Assembly: GCA_965225735.1 (NCBI GenBank)
Contig: CBDDBN010000029.1
Span: 186,001 to 250,000, forward strand
Length of the DNA: 64,000 bases
Reading direction: 5' to 3'
Origin: Denitrobaculum sp965225735
GTDB taxonomy: Bacteria; Pseudomonadota; Alphaproteobacteria; Kiloniellales; Kiloniellaceae
Shown here: one piece after another, positions 53,441 to 62,035 of the stretch
Position numbering within the stretch: the first letter of the stretch is position 1
Layout of the letters: each line of letters starts with the position of its first letter
Notes under the pieces: model-generated
The model's database searches: none
The model's input: the letters and a program-made list of their open reading frames with translations, nothing else
What the model was told of the DNA's origin: nothing
Made by a program: the position numbers and the translations under genes

Positions 53441-54310
53441 TTGGTGAACTTACCAGACATCACTCGAAAAAGAATCGAAGGCCTCATCGGACGATCCATT
53501 AGGTCCGCGACCCCACTGAGCGGAGGCTGCATTGCTGATGTCGTGCAGCTCAAGCTGGATGATGGCGAAACTTGCGTGGCCAAGATGGCCGCCCCGGATG
53601 ACCATACAGGGCACCTCGCAATCGAAGCCCAGATGCTGAGCTTTCTCGCGGCGAACAGCAGGTTGCCGGTCCCGGGGGTTATCGCGGCCGCCGGCGATGT
53701 GCTGCTGATGGAGTACATCGAGGCGGGCAGTCCCATCGATCACAATGCGGAACGGCATGCCGCCGAGTTGCTCGTAGAGCTGCATAGCCTGACCGCCCCG
53801 ACCTTTGGCTTTGAGCAGGATACGGTCATCGGGCCGCTGCGGCAGCCAAACCCGCAGAGGGAAAACTGGACCGAGTTTTTCCGAGATCAGCGATTGCTTC
53901 ATATGGGCCGGGTCGCTTTGGAGCGCGGCCATTTGCCTGCCGCAAGCTTCAAGACTCTGGAGACCTTCTGCGGCAAGCTAGATGATTTTCTGCCGGCCAA
54001 TAGCAAACCCGCGCTGTTACACGGGGATGTCTGGGACGGCAATGTCCTCGTGCGCAATGGCCGCGTTGCCGCCTTCATCGACCCCGCGATCTACTACGGC
54101 GAACCGGAAATCGAATTGGCCTTCTCGACTCTCTTCGGAACCTTCGGCGAAAGCTTTTTCGCCCGCTATCAGGAAATCCGACCGCTGGAACCTGGCTTCT
54201 TTGAGACCCGCCGGGACATCTACAACCTTTACCCCCTGCTGGTTCATACGGCATTGTTCGGGAGTTCTTACGCGGCCTCGGTTGCCGCAACACTCAGGAA
54301 ATTCAGCTAG
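53441..54310 (+). CDS. Fructosamine kinase/aminoglycoside phosphotransferase-like protein
   Basis: This is a 289-residue kinase-fold protein: GCIADVVQLKLDDGETCVAKM (ATP-binding), VLLMEYIEAG, LLHGDVWDGNVLV (catalytic loop, with Asp), AAFIDPAIYYGEPEIELAF (DFG-like). This is the pattern of fructosamine/ketosamine-3-kinase family proteins, which repair glycated proteins or phosphorylate small sugars. The start TTG 53441 (GTG 53444 also possible) gives the family length. It is followed after 13 bp by the NIPSNAP gene. Confidence 0.82.
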   Translation: MVNLPDITRKRIEGLIGRSIRSATPLSGGCIADVVQLKLDDGETCVAKMAAPDDHTGHLAIEAQMLSFLAANSRLPVPGVIAAAGDVLLMEYIEAGSPIDHNAERHAAELLVELHSLTAPTFGFEQDTVIGPLRQPNPQRENWTEFFRDQRLLHMGRVALERGHLPAASFKTLETFCGKLDDFLPANSKPALLHGDVWDGNVLVRNGRVAAFIDPAIYYGEPEIELAFSTLFGTFGESFFARYQEIRPLEPGFFETRRDIYNLYPLLVHTALFGSSYAASVAATLRKFS

Positions 54311-54323
54311 GGAAAAGACGCTC

Positions 54324-54644
54324 ATGATCTTCGACCACCGCACCTATCGGGTTCGGCCCGGCACGCTGCCCAAACAGATGGCGCTCTACAAGGAATACGG
54401 CTACGCGGCCCAATGCCGGAACCTGGGTGAGCCGGTGCTTTATGCCACCACCGACGTCGGCGACGTAAACACTTACGTGCATGTTTGGGCCTACAAGGAT
54501 GCCGCGGACCGGGCCGAGCGGCGCGCCTCGATGATGGCGGACCCGGACTGGCAGACCTATCTTAAGAAAAGTGCAGAAGCCGGCTATCTGATCAGCCAGG
54601 AAAACAAGATCCTGGTCGCAACGGATTTGCCAACCGCCAAGTAG
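54324..54644 (+). CDS. NIPSNAP family protein
   Basis: This is a 106-residue small alpha/beta barrel protein. The pattern FDHRTYRVRPGTLPKQMALYKEYG, then VHVWAYKDAADRAERRASMMADPDWQTY matches NIPSNAP. It follows the kinase gene at 13 bp. Members bind small molecules or proteins; function here unknown. Converges with the carbonic-anhydrase gene. Confidence 0.88.
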   Translation: MIFDHRTYRVRPGTLPKQMALYKEYGYAAQCRNLGEPVLYATTDVGDVNTYVHVWAYKDAADRAERRASMMADPDWQTYLKKSAEAGYLISQENKILVATDLPTAK

Positions 54645-54653
54645 AAGCGCGCT

Positions 54654-55181
54654 TCAGTCGAGACGGCGAAGCTGACTGCGGTAGTCGGGGATCTTGGTGA
54701 CGTAGGATTCCGCCGACAACCGCAGCCGCTTGATATGATCTTCCGACAGCTCGCGGATGACTTTGCCAGGCGCACCGAAAACCAGCGAGTTGTCGGGAAT
54801 CTTCTTACCTTCGCCGATGAAGGAGTTCGCGCCGATCAGGCAATTGCGCCCGATTTCGGCGCCGTTGAGAATGATCGCGCCGATACCGATCAAGGAACCG
54901 TCACCGATCGTACAGCCGTGCAGTGTCACGCTATGGCCGACCGTCACATCCGCTCCAATGCTGCAGGGAACGCCGGGATCCACGTGCACGACCGAGTTTT
55001 CCTGAATGTTGCTGCCTTCCCCAACGCTAATGCTATCGTTGTCGCCACGCAGCACCGCACCCCACCAGACCGAGGTATTCCGGGCCAGGGTCACGTCTCC
55101 GATGACAACGGCGCTGGGCGCGATCCAGCTCGTCTCCTCCTCGGCAAAGACCGGGGTTTTATCGCCTATCGCGTAGAGCAT
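54654..55181 (-). CDS. Gamma carbonic anhydrase family protein
   Basis: This is a 175-residue left-handed beta-helix protein with hexapeptide repeats (for example VVIGDVTLARNTSVWWGAVLRGD, NIQENSVVHVD, GHSVTLHGCTIGDGSLIG). The metal-binding His residues are in VVHVD and GHSV/LHGC. The YrdA/CaiE-like group is similar. ATG 55181 has GGGGAGG upstream; a longer frame starts at 55334. Activity as carbonic anhydrase is by family only. Confidence 0.87.
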   Translation of the reverse strand: MLYAIGDKTPVFAEEETSWIAPSAVVIGDVTLARNTSVWWGAVLRGDNDSISVGEGSNIQENSVVHVDPGVPCSIGADVTVGHSVTLHGCTIGDGSLIGIGAIILNGAEIGRNCLIGANSFIGEGKKIPDNSLVFGAPGKVIRELSEDHIKRLRLSAESYVTKIPDYRSQLRRLD

Positions 55182-55207
55182 CCCAGGACCTCCCCTTCTT
55201 TCTCGCC

Positions 55208-55843
55208 TCAGGGCAGCGGAATCTCGCCCATCTGCTTGGGCACATGGTAGCCGCGCTGGAAGGCCGGACGGGCCGCCAGTTCGCTGTACCAACGCGCCAG
55301 GTTGGCGAAAGACTTCAGATCGATCTGCTGCCACTCGAAGCGCGAGATCCAGGGCCAGGTGGCGATGTCAGCCACCGAAAGTTCATCGCCGGCGAGATAG
55401 GCCGATTGCCCCAGATGCTTGTCGAGCACGCCATAGAGACGTTTTGCTTCGTTGCCGTAACGCTCCTCGGCATAAGGCGCCTTGCCCGGATTGAATTTCA
55501 GGAAGTGATGCGCCTGACCGAGCATCGGTCCCACGCCGCCCATCTGCAGCATCAGCCACTCCATCATGCGCCAATAGCCGGCCTCGTCGCTGGGCACCAG
55601 TTTGCCGCCCGCTTTCTTTGAGAGATAGAGCATGATGGCGCCCGACTCCATCAGCGAGGTGCCGTTGTCTGTGTCCACAATGGCCGGAATCTTGTTATTG
55701 GGGCTGATCTTCAGAAAGTCTGGCGCGAACTGGTCGTCGTTCGTGATGTTGATGGGGATGGCCTTGTAGGGCATCTCCAGCTCTTCGAGCATGATCGAGA
55801 CTTTACGGCCATTGGGCGTGGTCCAGGTATAGAGATCAATCAC
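55208..55843 (-). CDS. Glutathione S-transferase family protein
   Basis: This is a 211-residue protein with a thioredoxin-like N-terminal domain (DLYTWTTPNGRKVSIMLEELEMPYKAI, DNGTSLMESGAIMLYLS) and a helical C-terminal domain (LSVADIATWPWISRFEWQQIDL). It fits the Yfc-like bacterial GSTs. It lies in the same direction after the comC gene at 138 bp. Confidence 0.9.
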   Translation of the reverse strand: MIDLYTWTTPNGRKVSIMLEELEMPYKAIPINITNDDQFAPDFLKISPNNKIPAIVDTDNGTSLMESGAIMLYLSKKAGGKLVPSDEAGYWRMMEWLMLQMGGVGPMLGQAHHFLKFNPGKAPYAEERYGNEAKRLYGVLDKHLGQSAYLAGDELSVADIATWPWISRFEWQQIDLKSFANLARWYSELAARPAFQRGYHVPKQMGEIPLP

Positions 55844-55980
55844 GGAACGCGGTCCTTTCGCGAGTAAACCGAGGATGTGACGGAAGAAGCTGACGCGCCG
55901 GCCGCCGAAGATTGTCGCAGTTTAGACTGTCAGCCCCGGTCGACCGCAAGTCATTTCCAGAAACAGCGGCCAGGTCCGTG

Positions 55981-56988
55981 TCAGCGTGCAAGACCTTCCA
56001 GTTCTTCGATGAAAGCCGGGTCCACCGCAACACCGTTCGTTTCAGCCGCCGCCCGCGCTTCCAAACGGCGAAGGCCCGGCAGGCGCGTGCCTTGCTGGGT
56101 GAGGATGGCCTGCAACAATCCCTCCAACCGCTGGGCGAAGGCACCAGCGGACAGGCGCTCCGGATCGATGGCGATCAGGGTCTGCCCAACGCCGGGTGGC
56201 GAGCCCTCGGCAGTGAAAAAAGAAGAGGCCTCAAAGCCGAAGTTGGCACCCGTCAGGGCGGCCGCCAGGATTTCGACCATCAGCACCAGCGCCGCACCTT
56301 TGGCATCGCCGATGGGGATCATGGTGCCTTCCAGCGCGGCCTGAGCATCGGTTGTGGGCTGGCCGTCGCTATCCAGTGCCCAACCCTCAGGGATAGGTTC
56401 GCCCTTCTTGGCCGCCACCATGACCTTACCGCGCGCAACTTTGCTGAGGCTCAGGTCTATAAGCAGCGGCGCGTCAGCCCGGCGCGGCGCGGCAAAGGCG
56501 ATAGGGTTGGTGCCGAAAATGCCTTCCTTTCCGCCCCAGGGCGCGATGGCCTTGGGACTATTGCCCATGATCAAGCCGACCAGTCCTTTTTCCGCCAGCC
56601 GTTCGACGTGGTAACCCGCCTGGCCGAAATGATGGGAGTGATACACACCGGCCATCGCGATACCCGTTTGCGGCGTCAACTCGGCTAGGCGCTCGATGGC
56701 GAGATCCATGGCAGGAAAGGCAAAGCCTGCCTTGGCATCGACACGGATCGCGGCCGCACCCGCCGCCTCCGCGCTCGGAACGGCGTGCCCCTGGACCTTG
56801 CCAGAGGCCGCCTGCGCCGAGTAGCTGGCAAGGCGCGAAAGTCCGTGGCCCTTTTGCCCATCCACTTCCGCCGCAATCAGTGCCGCCGCAACGCTTGCGG
56901 CGTTTTCGGGCGAGGTGTCTTGGGCGATCAGAACCCGGCCTGCCAAATCCTTGAGAAACTCGATCCCATAGGATCCCGATGCGGTCAT
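55981..56988 (-). CDS. comC: (R)-sulfolactate dehydrogenase-like, malate/L-lactate dehydrogenase family (ComC)
   Basis: This is a 335-residue NAD(P)-dependent enzyme of the Ldh/YiaK family. It has AAEVDGQKGHGLSRLASY, GVYHSHHFGQAGYHVERLAEKGLVGLIMGNSPKAIAPWGGKEGIFGTNPIAFAAP, and IPIGDAKGAALVLMVEILAAALTG. Its position in one block with suyA, suyB and an SlcC-like gene marks it as ComC, which reduces sulfopyruvate to (R)-sulfolactate. Its start overlaps the slcC stop by 4 bases. Without that context it would be called malate/ureidoglycolate dehydrogenase. Confidence 0.78.
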   Translation of the reverse strand: MTASGSYGIEFLKDLAGRVLIAQDTSPENAASVAAALIAAEVDGQKGHGLSRLASYSAQAASGKVQGHAVPSAEAAGAAAIRVDAKAGFAFPAMDLAIERLAELTPQTGIAMAGVYHSHHFGQAGYHVERLAEKGLVGLIMGNSPKAIAPWGGKEGIFGTNPIAFAAPRRADAPLLIDLSLSKVARGKVMVAAKKGEPIPEGWALDSDGQPTTDAQAALEGTMIPIGDAKGAALVLMVEILAAALTGANFGFEASSFFTAEGSPPGVGQTLIAIDPERLSAGAFAQRLEGLLQAILTQQGTRLPGLRRLEARAAAETNGVAVDPAFIEELEGLAR

Positions 56989-57917
56989 GATGTTTGCTCC
57001 AGAACGCGGCGCACGTTATCCGCGGTCACGCCGCTGACGCGCACGTTGCCTTCCTCCGTCACGCCGGCGATATGCGGAGTCAAAAAGAGATTGGGAACGT
57101 CGGCAAAGCACATGCCGGCCTCTGCGGTGAGCGGCTCGGTCGCGAAGACATCGAGCGCCGCGCCGCCCAAAGAACCGGCTTGCAGAGCTTCCGCCAGTGC
57201 AGTCTCGTCGACCACACCACCACGGGCCGTGTTGATCACCACCGCCCCCGGTTTCATGGCCGCAATGGCATCTGCGTCCAGAAGATTGCGGGTCGCGTCG
57301 CTGAGCGGCACGTGCAGGCTGACAACATCGCTGCCCGCCAGCAACTCTGCCAGTTCCAGCTTGCGGCAATCGGCCCAGGCCGGATGCTCTGTTGGAAGGA
57401 AAGGATCGAAGGCGGTAATGGCCATGCCCAGGTTCCGGGCCCGCGCCGCAACGTTCCGGGCGATGGCGCCGTAACCGATTAGACCGAGCTGCTTGCCAGC
57501 CACCTCCCGGCCGATACAGGCCTGGCGCGGCCAGTCGCCGGCGATCACCGCCGCATTGGCTTGGAACGCGCCGCGGAGCAGGACCAGAGTCATGGCGATG
57601 ACGTATTCAGCGACGGAGTCGTCATTGGCGCCGCTGGCCGGACAGACTTCGACGCCACGAGCTTTGCAGGCCTCCAGATCGATGTTGTCCAAGCCGACAC
57701 CCAGGCGACCGACCACCTTGAGGCTGGCTGCGGCCTCCAGCAAGTCCCCCCGCACCTGCGTCCGGTTTCTAACCACAAGCGCCCTGGCATCGGCAACGAG
57801 CTCAAGGAGTTCGTCGCTCTTATCCACCAGGTCGGGATCGTAGTGAAGGTCGAAATCGGCACTCAAACCGTCGACCGCGGCCTGGTCCATAAACTCGGAG
57901 ATAACGATATCTGGCAT
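56985..57917 (-). CDS. slcC: (S)-sulfolactate dehydrogenase-like, D-2-hydroxyacid dehydrogenase family (SlcC)
   Basis: This is a 310-residue NAD-dependent dehydrogenase: VVGRLGVGLDNIDLEACKARGVEV, GKQLGLIGYGAIARNVAARARNLGMAITAFDPF, HVPLSDATRNLLD, VVINTARGGVVDETAL. It has the Arg, Glu and His of the family active site (TARGG; final TPHIAGVTEEG). With suyAB and comC it matches SlcC, which oxidises (S)-sulfolactate to sulfopyruvate. Alternatively it could be a phosphoglycerate dehydrogenase-like enzyme. It is separated from suyB by about 90 bp with a strong hairpin. Confidence 0.78.
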   Translation of the reverse strand: MPDIVISEFMDQAAVDGLSADFDLHYDPDLVDKSDELLELVADARALVVRNRTQVRGDLLEAAASLKVVGRLGVGLDNIDLEACKARGVEVCPASGANDDSVAEYVIAMTLVLLRGAFQANAAVIAGDWPRQACIGREVAGKQLGLIGYGAIARNVAARARNLGMAITAFDPFLPTEHPAWADCRKLELAELLAGSDVVSLHVPLSDATRNLLDADAIAAMKPGAVVINTARGGVVDETALAEALQAGSLGGAALDVFATEPLTAEAGMCFADVPNLFLTPHIAGVTEEGNVRVSGVTADNVRRVLEQTS

Positions 57918-57960
57918 GACGGATCCCGCGACCCGGGAAGAGAGATTAGGGCCTGATAGA

Positions 57961-57996
57961 CCTCAGGACAGCGCGGTTCCCGACGCTGTCCTGAGG
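57961..57996 (-). other. Intra-operon hairpin between suyB and slcC
   Basis: Arms 57961-57973 and 57984-57996 pair perfectly over 13 bp with a 10-base loop. The stem is GC-rich, but no T run follows on the minus strand, so it is not a classic terminator. It may stabilise or process the suyAB message. Confidence 0.7.
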
Positions 57997-58009
57997 ATCA
58001 AGTGGTTGC

Positions 58010-59179
58010 TTAAGCGCTGCGATAGAGCTTGGTCATGACGAACTCACGATGGCCAAGCGCTTCCGCCGCGGTCAAACGCCCGTTGCAGGTACGGATCGTC
58101 ATATCGAGCAGAGCATCGCCCGCTTCGTCCAGGTTCATCTCCCGGCGCAGGATGCCAGAAACATCGACATCGACATGCTCACCCATGGTGCGCACAGTCC
58201 GCGGGTTTGCCGTCAACTTGATGACCGGTTCAATCGGGTTGCCGATGATGTTGCCCTGCCCCGTCGGGAAGAGATGCACCACGAAACCGGCCGCCGCCTG
58301 CAGGGTCACACACTCCGCAGCCGCCGAAGAGGTGTCCATGAAGTAGAGACCGGGACCGCTCGTCGGCATCTCGGCGGGCTTCAGGACATCGACGAAGTTC
58401 GTCTTCTTGCCGATCTTCTCGAAGTTACCGAAGGCCTTCTCTTCGATGGTGGTCAAACCGCCTTCGATGTTGCCCTTGGTCGGCTGACTGTCAGAGAGAT
58501 CGCTGGTCTTGTGCGGCTCGATGACCTCGTCCATGTAAGCCTGCCAGGTGGCGAGGAACTTCTTGCCAATCTCCGGCGTGACGCCGCGCTTGGCGCATTC
58601 GAGCTCAGCACCGGTCAGTTCGGAAGTCTCGCCGAAACAGGTGGTCGCGCCTTGAACATCGACCTTATCGATGAAGTTGCCGACAGTCGGGTTCGAGGCC
58701 AGGCCCGAGGTGGTGTCGGACTCGCCGCACTTTGTCGAGACCCAGAGTTCATCCAGACCGCATTCCTCGCGGGTCTTCTCACTGGCCCACTGCACGTATT
58801 CCTTCGCCTTGCGGGAGGCCGCAGCGATGGTGTTGATGTCGCCGTTCTGCTCGATGGCGAAACCTTCCACTGGCTTGCCGGTCGCCGCGATGCCATCGAC
58901 GATCCGCTTGGTCCAGCCCGGCTCGATACCGATGACCACGACCGCGGCCACGTTGGGATTGCTGCCGGTGCCAATCAAGGTGCGGAAATGCAGCTCCAGA
59001 TCCTCACCGAACTGCAGGCGTCCATAGTGATGCGGCAGTGCCATGCAGCCTTGAATGTTATTAGCCACCGCCTCGCAGGCCGCATTGGAAAGGTCGTCCA
59101 GCGGCAGGATGATGACGTGGTTCCGGACACCGACTCGGTTGTTCTCGCGCCGATATCCCCAAAAGCTTGAATGCGCCAT
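58010..59179 (-). CDS. suyB: (R)-sulfolactate sulfo-lyase large subunit, UxaA family (SuyB)
   Basis: This is a 389-residue protein related to altronate/galactarate dehydratases, matching SuyB: MAHSSFWGYRRENNRVGVRNHVIILPLDDLSNAACEAVANNIQG, TKCGESDTTSGLASNPTVGNF, and GGLTTIEEKAFGNFEKIGK, with Cys residues in KCGESD and ECAKRG that could bind an iron centre. With SuyA it cleaves (R)-sulfolactate to pyruvate and sulfite. ATG 59179 was preferred over GTG 59188, which overlaps suyA; the two are 2 bp apart. Confidence 0.85.
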   Translation of the reverse strand: MAHSSFWGYRRENNRVGVRNHVIILPLDDLSNAACEAVANNIQGCMALPHHYGRLQFGEDLELHFRTLIGTGSNPNVAAVVVIGIEPGWTKRIVDGIAATGKPVEGFAIEQNGDINTIAAASRKAKEYVQWASEKTREECGLDELWVSTKCGESDTTSGLASNPTVGNFIDKVDVQGATTCFGETSELTGAELECAKRGVTPEIGKKFLATWQAYMDEVIEPHKTSDLSDSQPTKGNIEGGLTTIEEKAFGNFEKIGKKTNFVDVLKPAEMPTSGPGLYFMDTSSAAAECVTLQAAAGFVVHLFPTGQGNIIGNPIEPVIKLTANPRTVRTMGEHVDVDVSGILRREMNLDEAGDALLDMTIRTCNGRLTAAEALGHREFVMTKLYRSA

Positions 59180-59181
59180 GC

Positions 59182-59469
59182 CTACCACCTTTTGGTTTTG
59201 ACGTTGTGGACGTGGACGTGATGTCCCTGCCCGATGTCGGCTACCGCCTTGCCGATATCGTGGCTGTATTTGATGATTGTGTCGCCGTTCGCGATATCTG
59301 CCAGTGCAACCTTGTGCCCCAGCGGAATCGGATCGAGCGCGGTGACGGAAAGCGTCTCGTCAGTCTCCATCAGCCAGCCGGTTAGTTCCTGACCGGCCTC
59401 GATGCCTTCAACCACGATGACGCCCACGGTGTCCTTCGTCTCGTGGACGAGAAAATCGGGTGCTGCCAC
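59182..59469 (-). CDS. suyA: (R)-sulfolactate sulfo-lyase small subunit (SuyA)
   Basis: This is a 95-residue SAF-domain protein: VHETKDTVGVIVVEGIEAGQEL, LDPIPLGHKVALADIANGDTIIKYSHDIGKAVADI, HHVHVHNVKTKRW. This is the N-terminal domain of UxaA as a separate small subunit, as in SuyA. It is the first gene of the sulfolactate operon, with a GGGAGG site upstream and the divergent regulator about 215 bp away. Confidence 0.85.
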   Translation of the reverse strand: MAAPDFLVHETKDTVGVIVVEGIEAGQELTGWLMETDETLSVTALDPIPLGHKVALADIANGDTIIKYSHDIGKAVADIGQGHHVHVHNVKTKRW

Positions 59470-59575
59470 TTCTATCCTCCCATAGGAAAATCCGCACCCT
59501 GAAGCCAGGCAACAGAGGCGGACCAGAAAATCTGATCGACGTTATGCCCGGCCCAATCGATTGGTCAAGATATTC

Positions 59576-59604
59576 TTTTAACTCTTATATAAGAGTTGTA
59601 TGAT
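59576..59604. promoter_or_regulatory. Perfect 18-bp palindrome, candidate operator in the suy/gntR divergent region
   Basis: Bases 59580-59597 read the same on both strands (AACTCTTATATAAGAGTT). The site sits between a possible -35 (TTTTAA 59576-59581) and -10 (TATGAT 59599-59604) for the plus-strand gntR gene, with a 17-bp spacer, so binding there would repress gntR. The minus-strand suyA promoter is probably just to its left. The UTRA-type GntR protein next door is the obvious ligand-dependent binder. Confidence 0.6.
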
Positions 59605-59685
59605 TTTTCCGTATCTGCGATATAGGGCTGTGCAGGCAAACGAGGCGCTTGTTGCGCCGAAGGACAGAAACAAGCGGCAAATCCC

Positions 59686-60420
59686 TTGAACGAAATCAGA
59701 ACCATACGCGGCAGCGGACCGCTCTACAGTCAGGTCAAGGAACTGATCATCAAGCAGATCGTGGAAGGGATCTGGAACCCTGGTGATCTGCTGCCCAGCG
59801 AAACCCGGCTTGGTCAGGACTACGGGGTGAGCCAGGGGACGGTGCGCAAGGCGCTCGACGAACTGGCGGCGGAAAACCTCGTCATCCGCCATCAGGGTAA
59901 AGGAACCTTTGTGGCGACCCACACGCCGGACCGGGCGCTGTTTCACTTCTTCCACATTATCGACAACAGCGGCGTCCGGCAGATGCCTTCCAGTCGGGAA
60001 AAAGGCATGCTCCGACGACGGGCGTTGCGCGATGAAGCGCAAAAGCTCAATTTACCCGCCGCCGCGCGGGTGATTCAGATCGACCGTGTCCGCGATCTGG
60101 AGGGAAAACCTGTCATTGCGGAATCCATTGTCGTACCGGCGAAGATCTTTCCCGACCTGGACAAGCTGCCGCTCGAGGAACTGCCCAACAATCTCTATCA
60201 GCTTTATGAAGACCGCTACTACGTGACCATCAGCCGTGCGGTGGAGCATTTGCGGGCCGTGGCCGCCTCATCTCAGGACGCGGCCTGGCTGGGGGTCAAA
60301 AAGGGCGCGCCCTTACAGATGATCGAGCGCGTGGCCCATAACCTGAGCGGCGTGCCGGTGGAGCTGCGCATCAGCCGCTGCAACACCCAGGATCACTACT
60401 ACGAAAGCGTGATCGTCTAA
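59686..60420 (+). CDS. GntR family regulator with UTRA domain
   Basis: This is a 244-residue HutC-type regulator. The winged helix-turn-helix is at about 10-75 (PLYSQVKELIIKQIVEGIWNPGDLLPSETRLGQDYGVSQGTVRKALDELAAENLVIRHQGKGTFVA), followed by a UTRA ligand domain (RRALRDEAQKLNLPAAARVIQIDRVRDLEGKPV, then VPVELRISRCNTQDHYYES). The start is TTG 59686. It is divergent from suyA and likely controls the sulfolactate operon with a sulfonate or sugar-acid signal. Confidence 0.88.
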   Translation: MNEIRTIRGSGPLYSQVKELIIKQIVEGIWNPGDLLPSETRLGQDYGVSQGTVRKALDELAAENLVIRHQGKGTFVATHTPDRALFHFFHIIDNSGVRQMPSSREKGMLRRRALRDEAQKLNLPAAARVIQIDRVRDLEGKPVIAESIVVPAKIFPDLDKLPLEELPNNLYQLYEDRYYVTISRAVEHLRAVAASSQDAAWLGVKKGAPLQMIERVAHNLSGVPVELRISRCNTQDHYYESVIV

Positions 60421-60461
60421 GCGGCAACGGCGTTCCTTTCTGCGCAGCCCAGCTTCAGGCG

Positions 60462-60860
60462 TCAGTGTTCGGAAGTCACGACTTCATCGACGAGGCGTTT
60501 GTCGAACGCTACGCATTCGGCAAGGTCAGTCACCTCTTCATAGCTGCGCGGATAGGCCCAGGCGGCGTTTTCCGCAGTCCGCCCTTCCACGTTCACCGAC
60601 CAATAAGAAGCGTAGCCTTTGAAGGGACAATGGGTTTCCCGGTCGCTTTCGCGCAGCAGTTCCATACGCACATCGGCGCGGGGAATATAGGCGACCGGTT
60701 CGTATCCGGCCTCGTACACCATGATCGCGTTGCGGGTATCAGCAATGACCGCACCATTGAAGCGCACGTGAACGCGTCTGTGGTCCGACCTTAACTCGAC
60801 AGTATGTTCGGGATGCTTTTCGTATCCGGGGCCCGGCCCCATGATCGCCGTGCCATGCAT
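60462..60860 (-). CDS. DUF427 domain protein
   Basis: This is a 132-residue protein made of one DUF427 domain: VHVRFNGAVIADTRNAIMVYEAGYEPVAYIPRADVRMELLRESDRETHCPFKGYASYWSVNVEGRTAENAAWAYP. It is clearly homologous to the N-terminal domain of the cyclase fusion at 46197. ATG 60860 follows GGAGG by 5 bases; GTG 60866 is also in frame. The function is unknown; some members bind ligands in a beta-barrel. Confidence 0.85.
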   Translation of the reverse strand: MHGTAIMGPGPGYEKHPEHTVELRSDHRRVHVRFNGAVIADTRNAIMVYEAGYEPVAYIPRADVRMELLRESDRETHCPFKGYASYWSVNVEGRTAENAAWAYPRSYEEVTDLAECVAFDKRLVDEVVTSEH

Positions 60861-61205
60861 ATGCACCTCCCAGTTGTTTGAGCTTTAACCTAAACATCTG
60901 GCGACGCGTCGAAAAGAAACAAGAGATGGTGCTCGAAATTCTTTTCCCCACACCACCCTCACGCGACATGGACGGCTATTGCCGGCTTTTTCGTCCTCGA
61001 TCGCTGCACGGCGACCTACAAAGTGATAAAGCTAGAGGAGCCGAAGACAACACCGGTTGTAGTCTTTTGCGTGCTTATCATCGGATTTTAAAGCATTATA
61101 CTTGTGTAAAAACCAGTCGGGCTATACCAACATGCCCTTGTCCAGGAACAAGGGCAAAGGTTAGTGCGACCTGGTTTCGAGACGCTCCCAAGTGGAAAGG
61201 CTAGA
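60861..61205. promoter_or_regulatory. Divergent region before the iclR gene, with an inverted repeat
   Basis: This 345-bp region holds a perfect 8-bp inverted repeat, GCCCTTGT at 61134-61141 with ACAAGGGC at 61148-61155, spaced by 6 bases, about 50 bp before the iclR start. TATACT at 61098-61103 is a possible -10. The rest shows no gene. The repeat is a candidate autoregulatory operator for the IclR protein. Confidence 0.4.
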
Positions 61206-62015
61206 ATGGCGCGGCAAGGCAACGATAAGAACAAAGAACAAGCGGAGCGCACTCCCCCCGGCCTGCGGCGTCTGTACATTCTGGAAGTCCTGATCGAGGC
61301 GGGATATCCCATGACACCGACGGATATCAACGAGAGCCTCGGTCTCCCGAAGCCAACGGTGCACCGCCTGTGCAACGAACTGCACCTGGACGGCTACCTG
61401 ACAAAAGACATCGACGGCCGCCGCTATCTGCCAGGTGTGCGCCTGCGTAACATTGCGGCCGGCGTTCTTAGCTTCGCGCCGCTCGCCCAGCTGCGCCACA
61501 CAATCTTGCAAAGGGTCTCGGAGCAGGTCGGCGAAACCTGCAACATCACGCTGCCGGACAGCAACGGCATGATTTATCTCGACCGCGTCGAAACGCACTG
61601 GCCCATCCGGATCGAGTTGCCGGTCGGCGGTCACGTACCCTTTTACTGCACGGCCAGCGGCAAACTTTATCTCAGCACCTTGCGACGTTCCCAGCAGCGC
61701 CGATTGATCGAGAGCCTGCAGCTGGATCGCCAGGCGCCCAACACCATTACCGATAAGGACAAATTGCTGACGGCGCTCGAAGCGATCCGTAAGAACCGTG
61801 TCGGCATCGACAACGAAGAATTTGTGGAGGGCATGGTCGCGGTCGCCGTGCCCGTGGAGAACGAACGCGGCGACTTTATGGCGACCCTCGCCATCCACGC
61901 GCCGGTCCAGCGCATGTCTCTGGATAAAGCCATGAAACATGTCGAACTTCTCCGCAGCGCTGCCAAGGAGCTTTACAGCGTCACAATCGATCCGGAGACA
62001 TCGATCGTCACGTGA
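61206..62015 (+). CDS. IclR family transcriptional regulator
   Basis: This is a 269-residue regulator. The N-terminal winged helix-turn-helix (about 20-85: LRRLYILEVLIEAGYPMTPTDINESLGLPKPTVHRLCNELHLDGYL) is followed by an IclR effector domain (VGETCNITLPDSNGMIYLDRVE, GHVPFYCTASGKLYLS, VAVPVENERGDFMATLAIHAPVQRMS). ATG 61206 follows GGAAAGG; a longer frame starts at 61164. It precedes the phosphotransacetylase gene and probably regulates it, perhaps with a sulfonate-related ligand given the context. Confidence 0.9.
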   Translation: MARQGNDKNKEQAERTPPGLRRLYILEVLIEAGYPMTPTDINESLGLPKPTVHRLCNELHLDGYLTKDIDGRRYLPGVRLRNIAAGVLSFAPLAQLRHTILQRVSEQVGETCNITLPDSNGMIYLDRVETHWPIRIELPVGGHVPFYCTASGKLYLSTLRRSQQRRLIESLQLDRQAPNTITDKDKLLTALEAIRKNRVGIDNEEFVEGMVAVAVPVENERGDFMATLAIHAPVQRMSLDKAMKHVELLRSAAKELYSVTIDPETSIVT

Positions 62016-62035
62016 CCCGAAAGGCGCGGTTTTCC

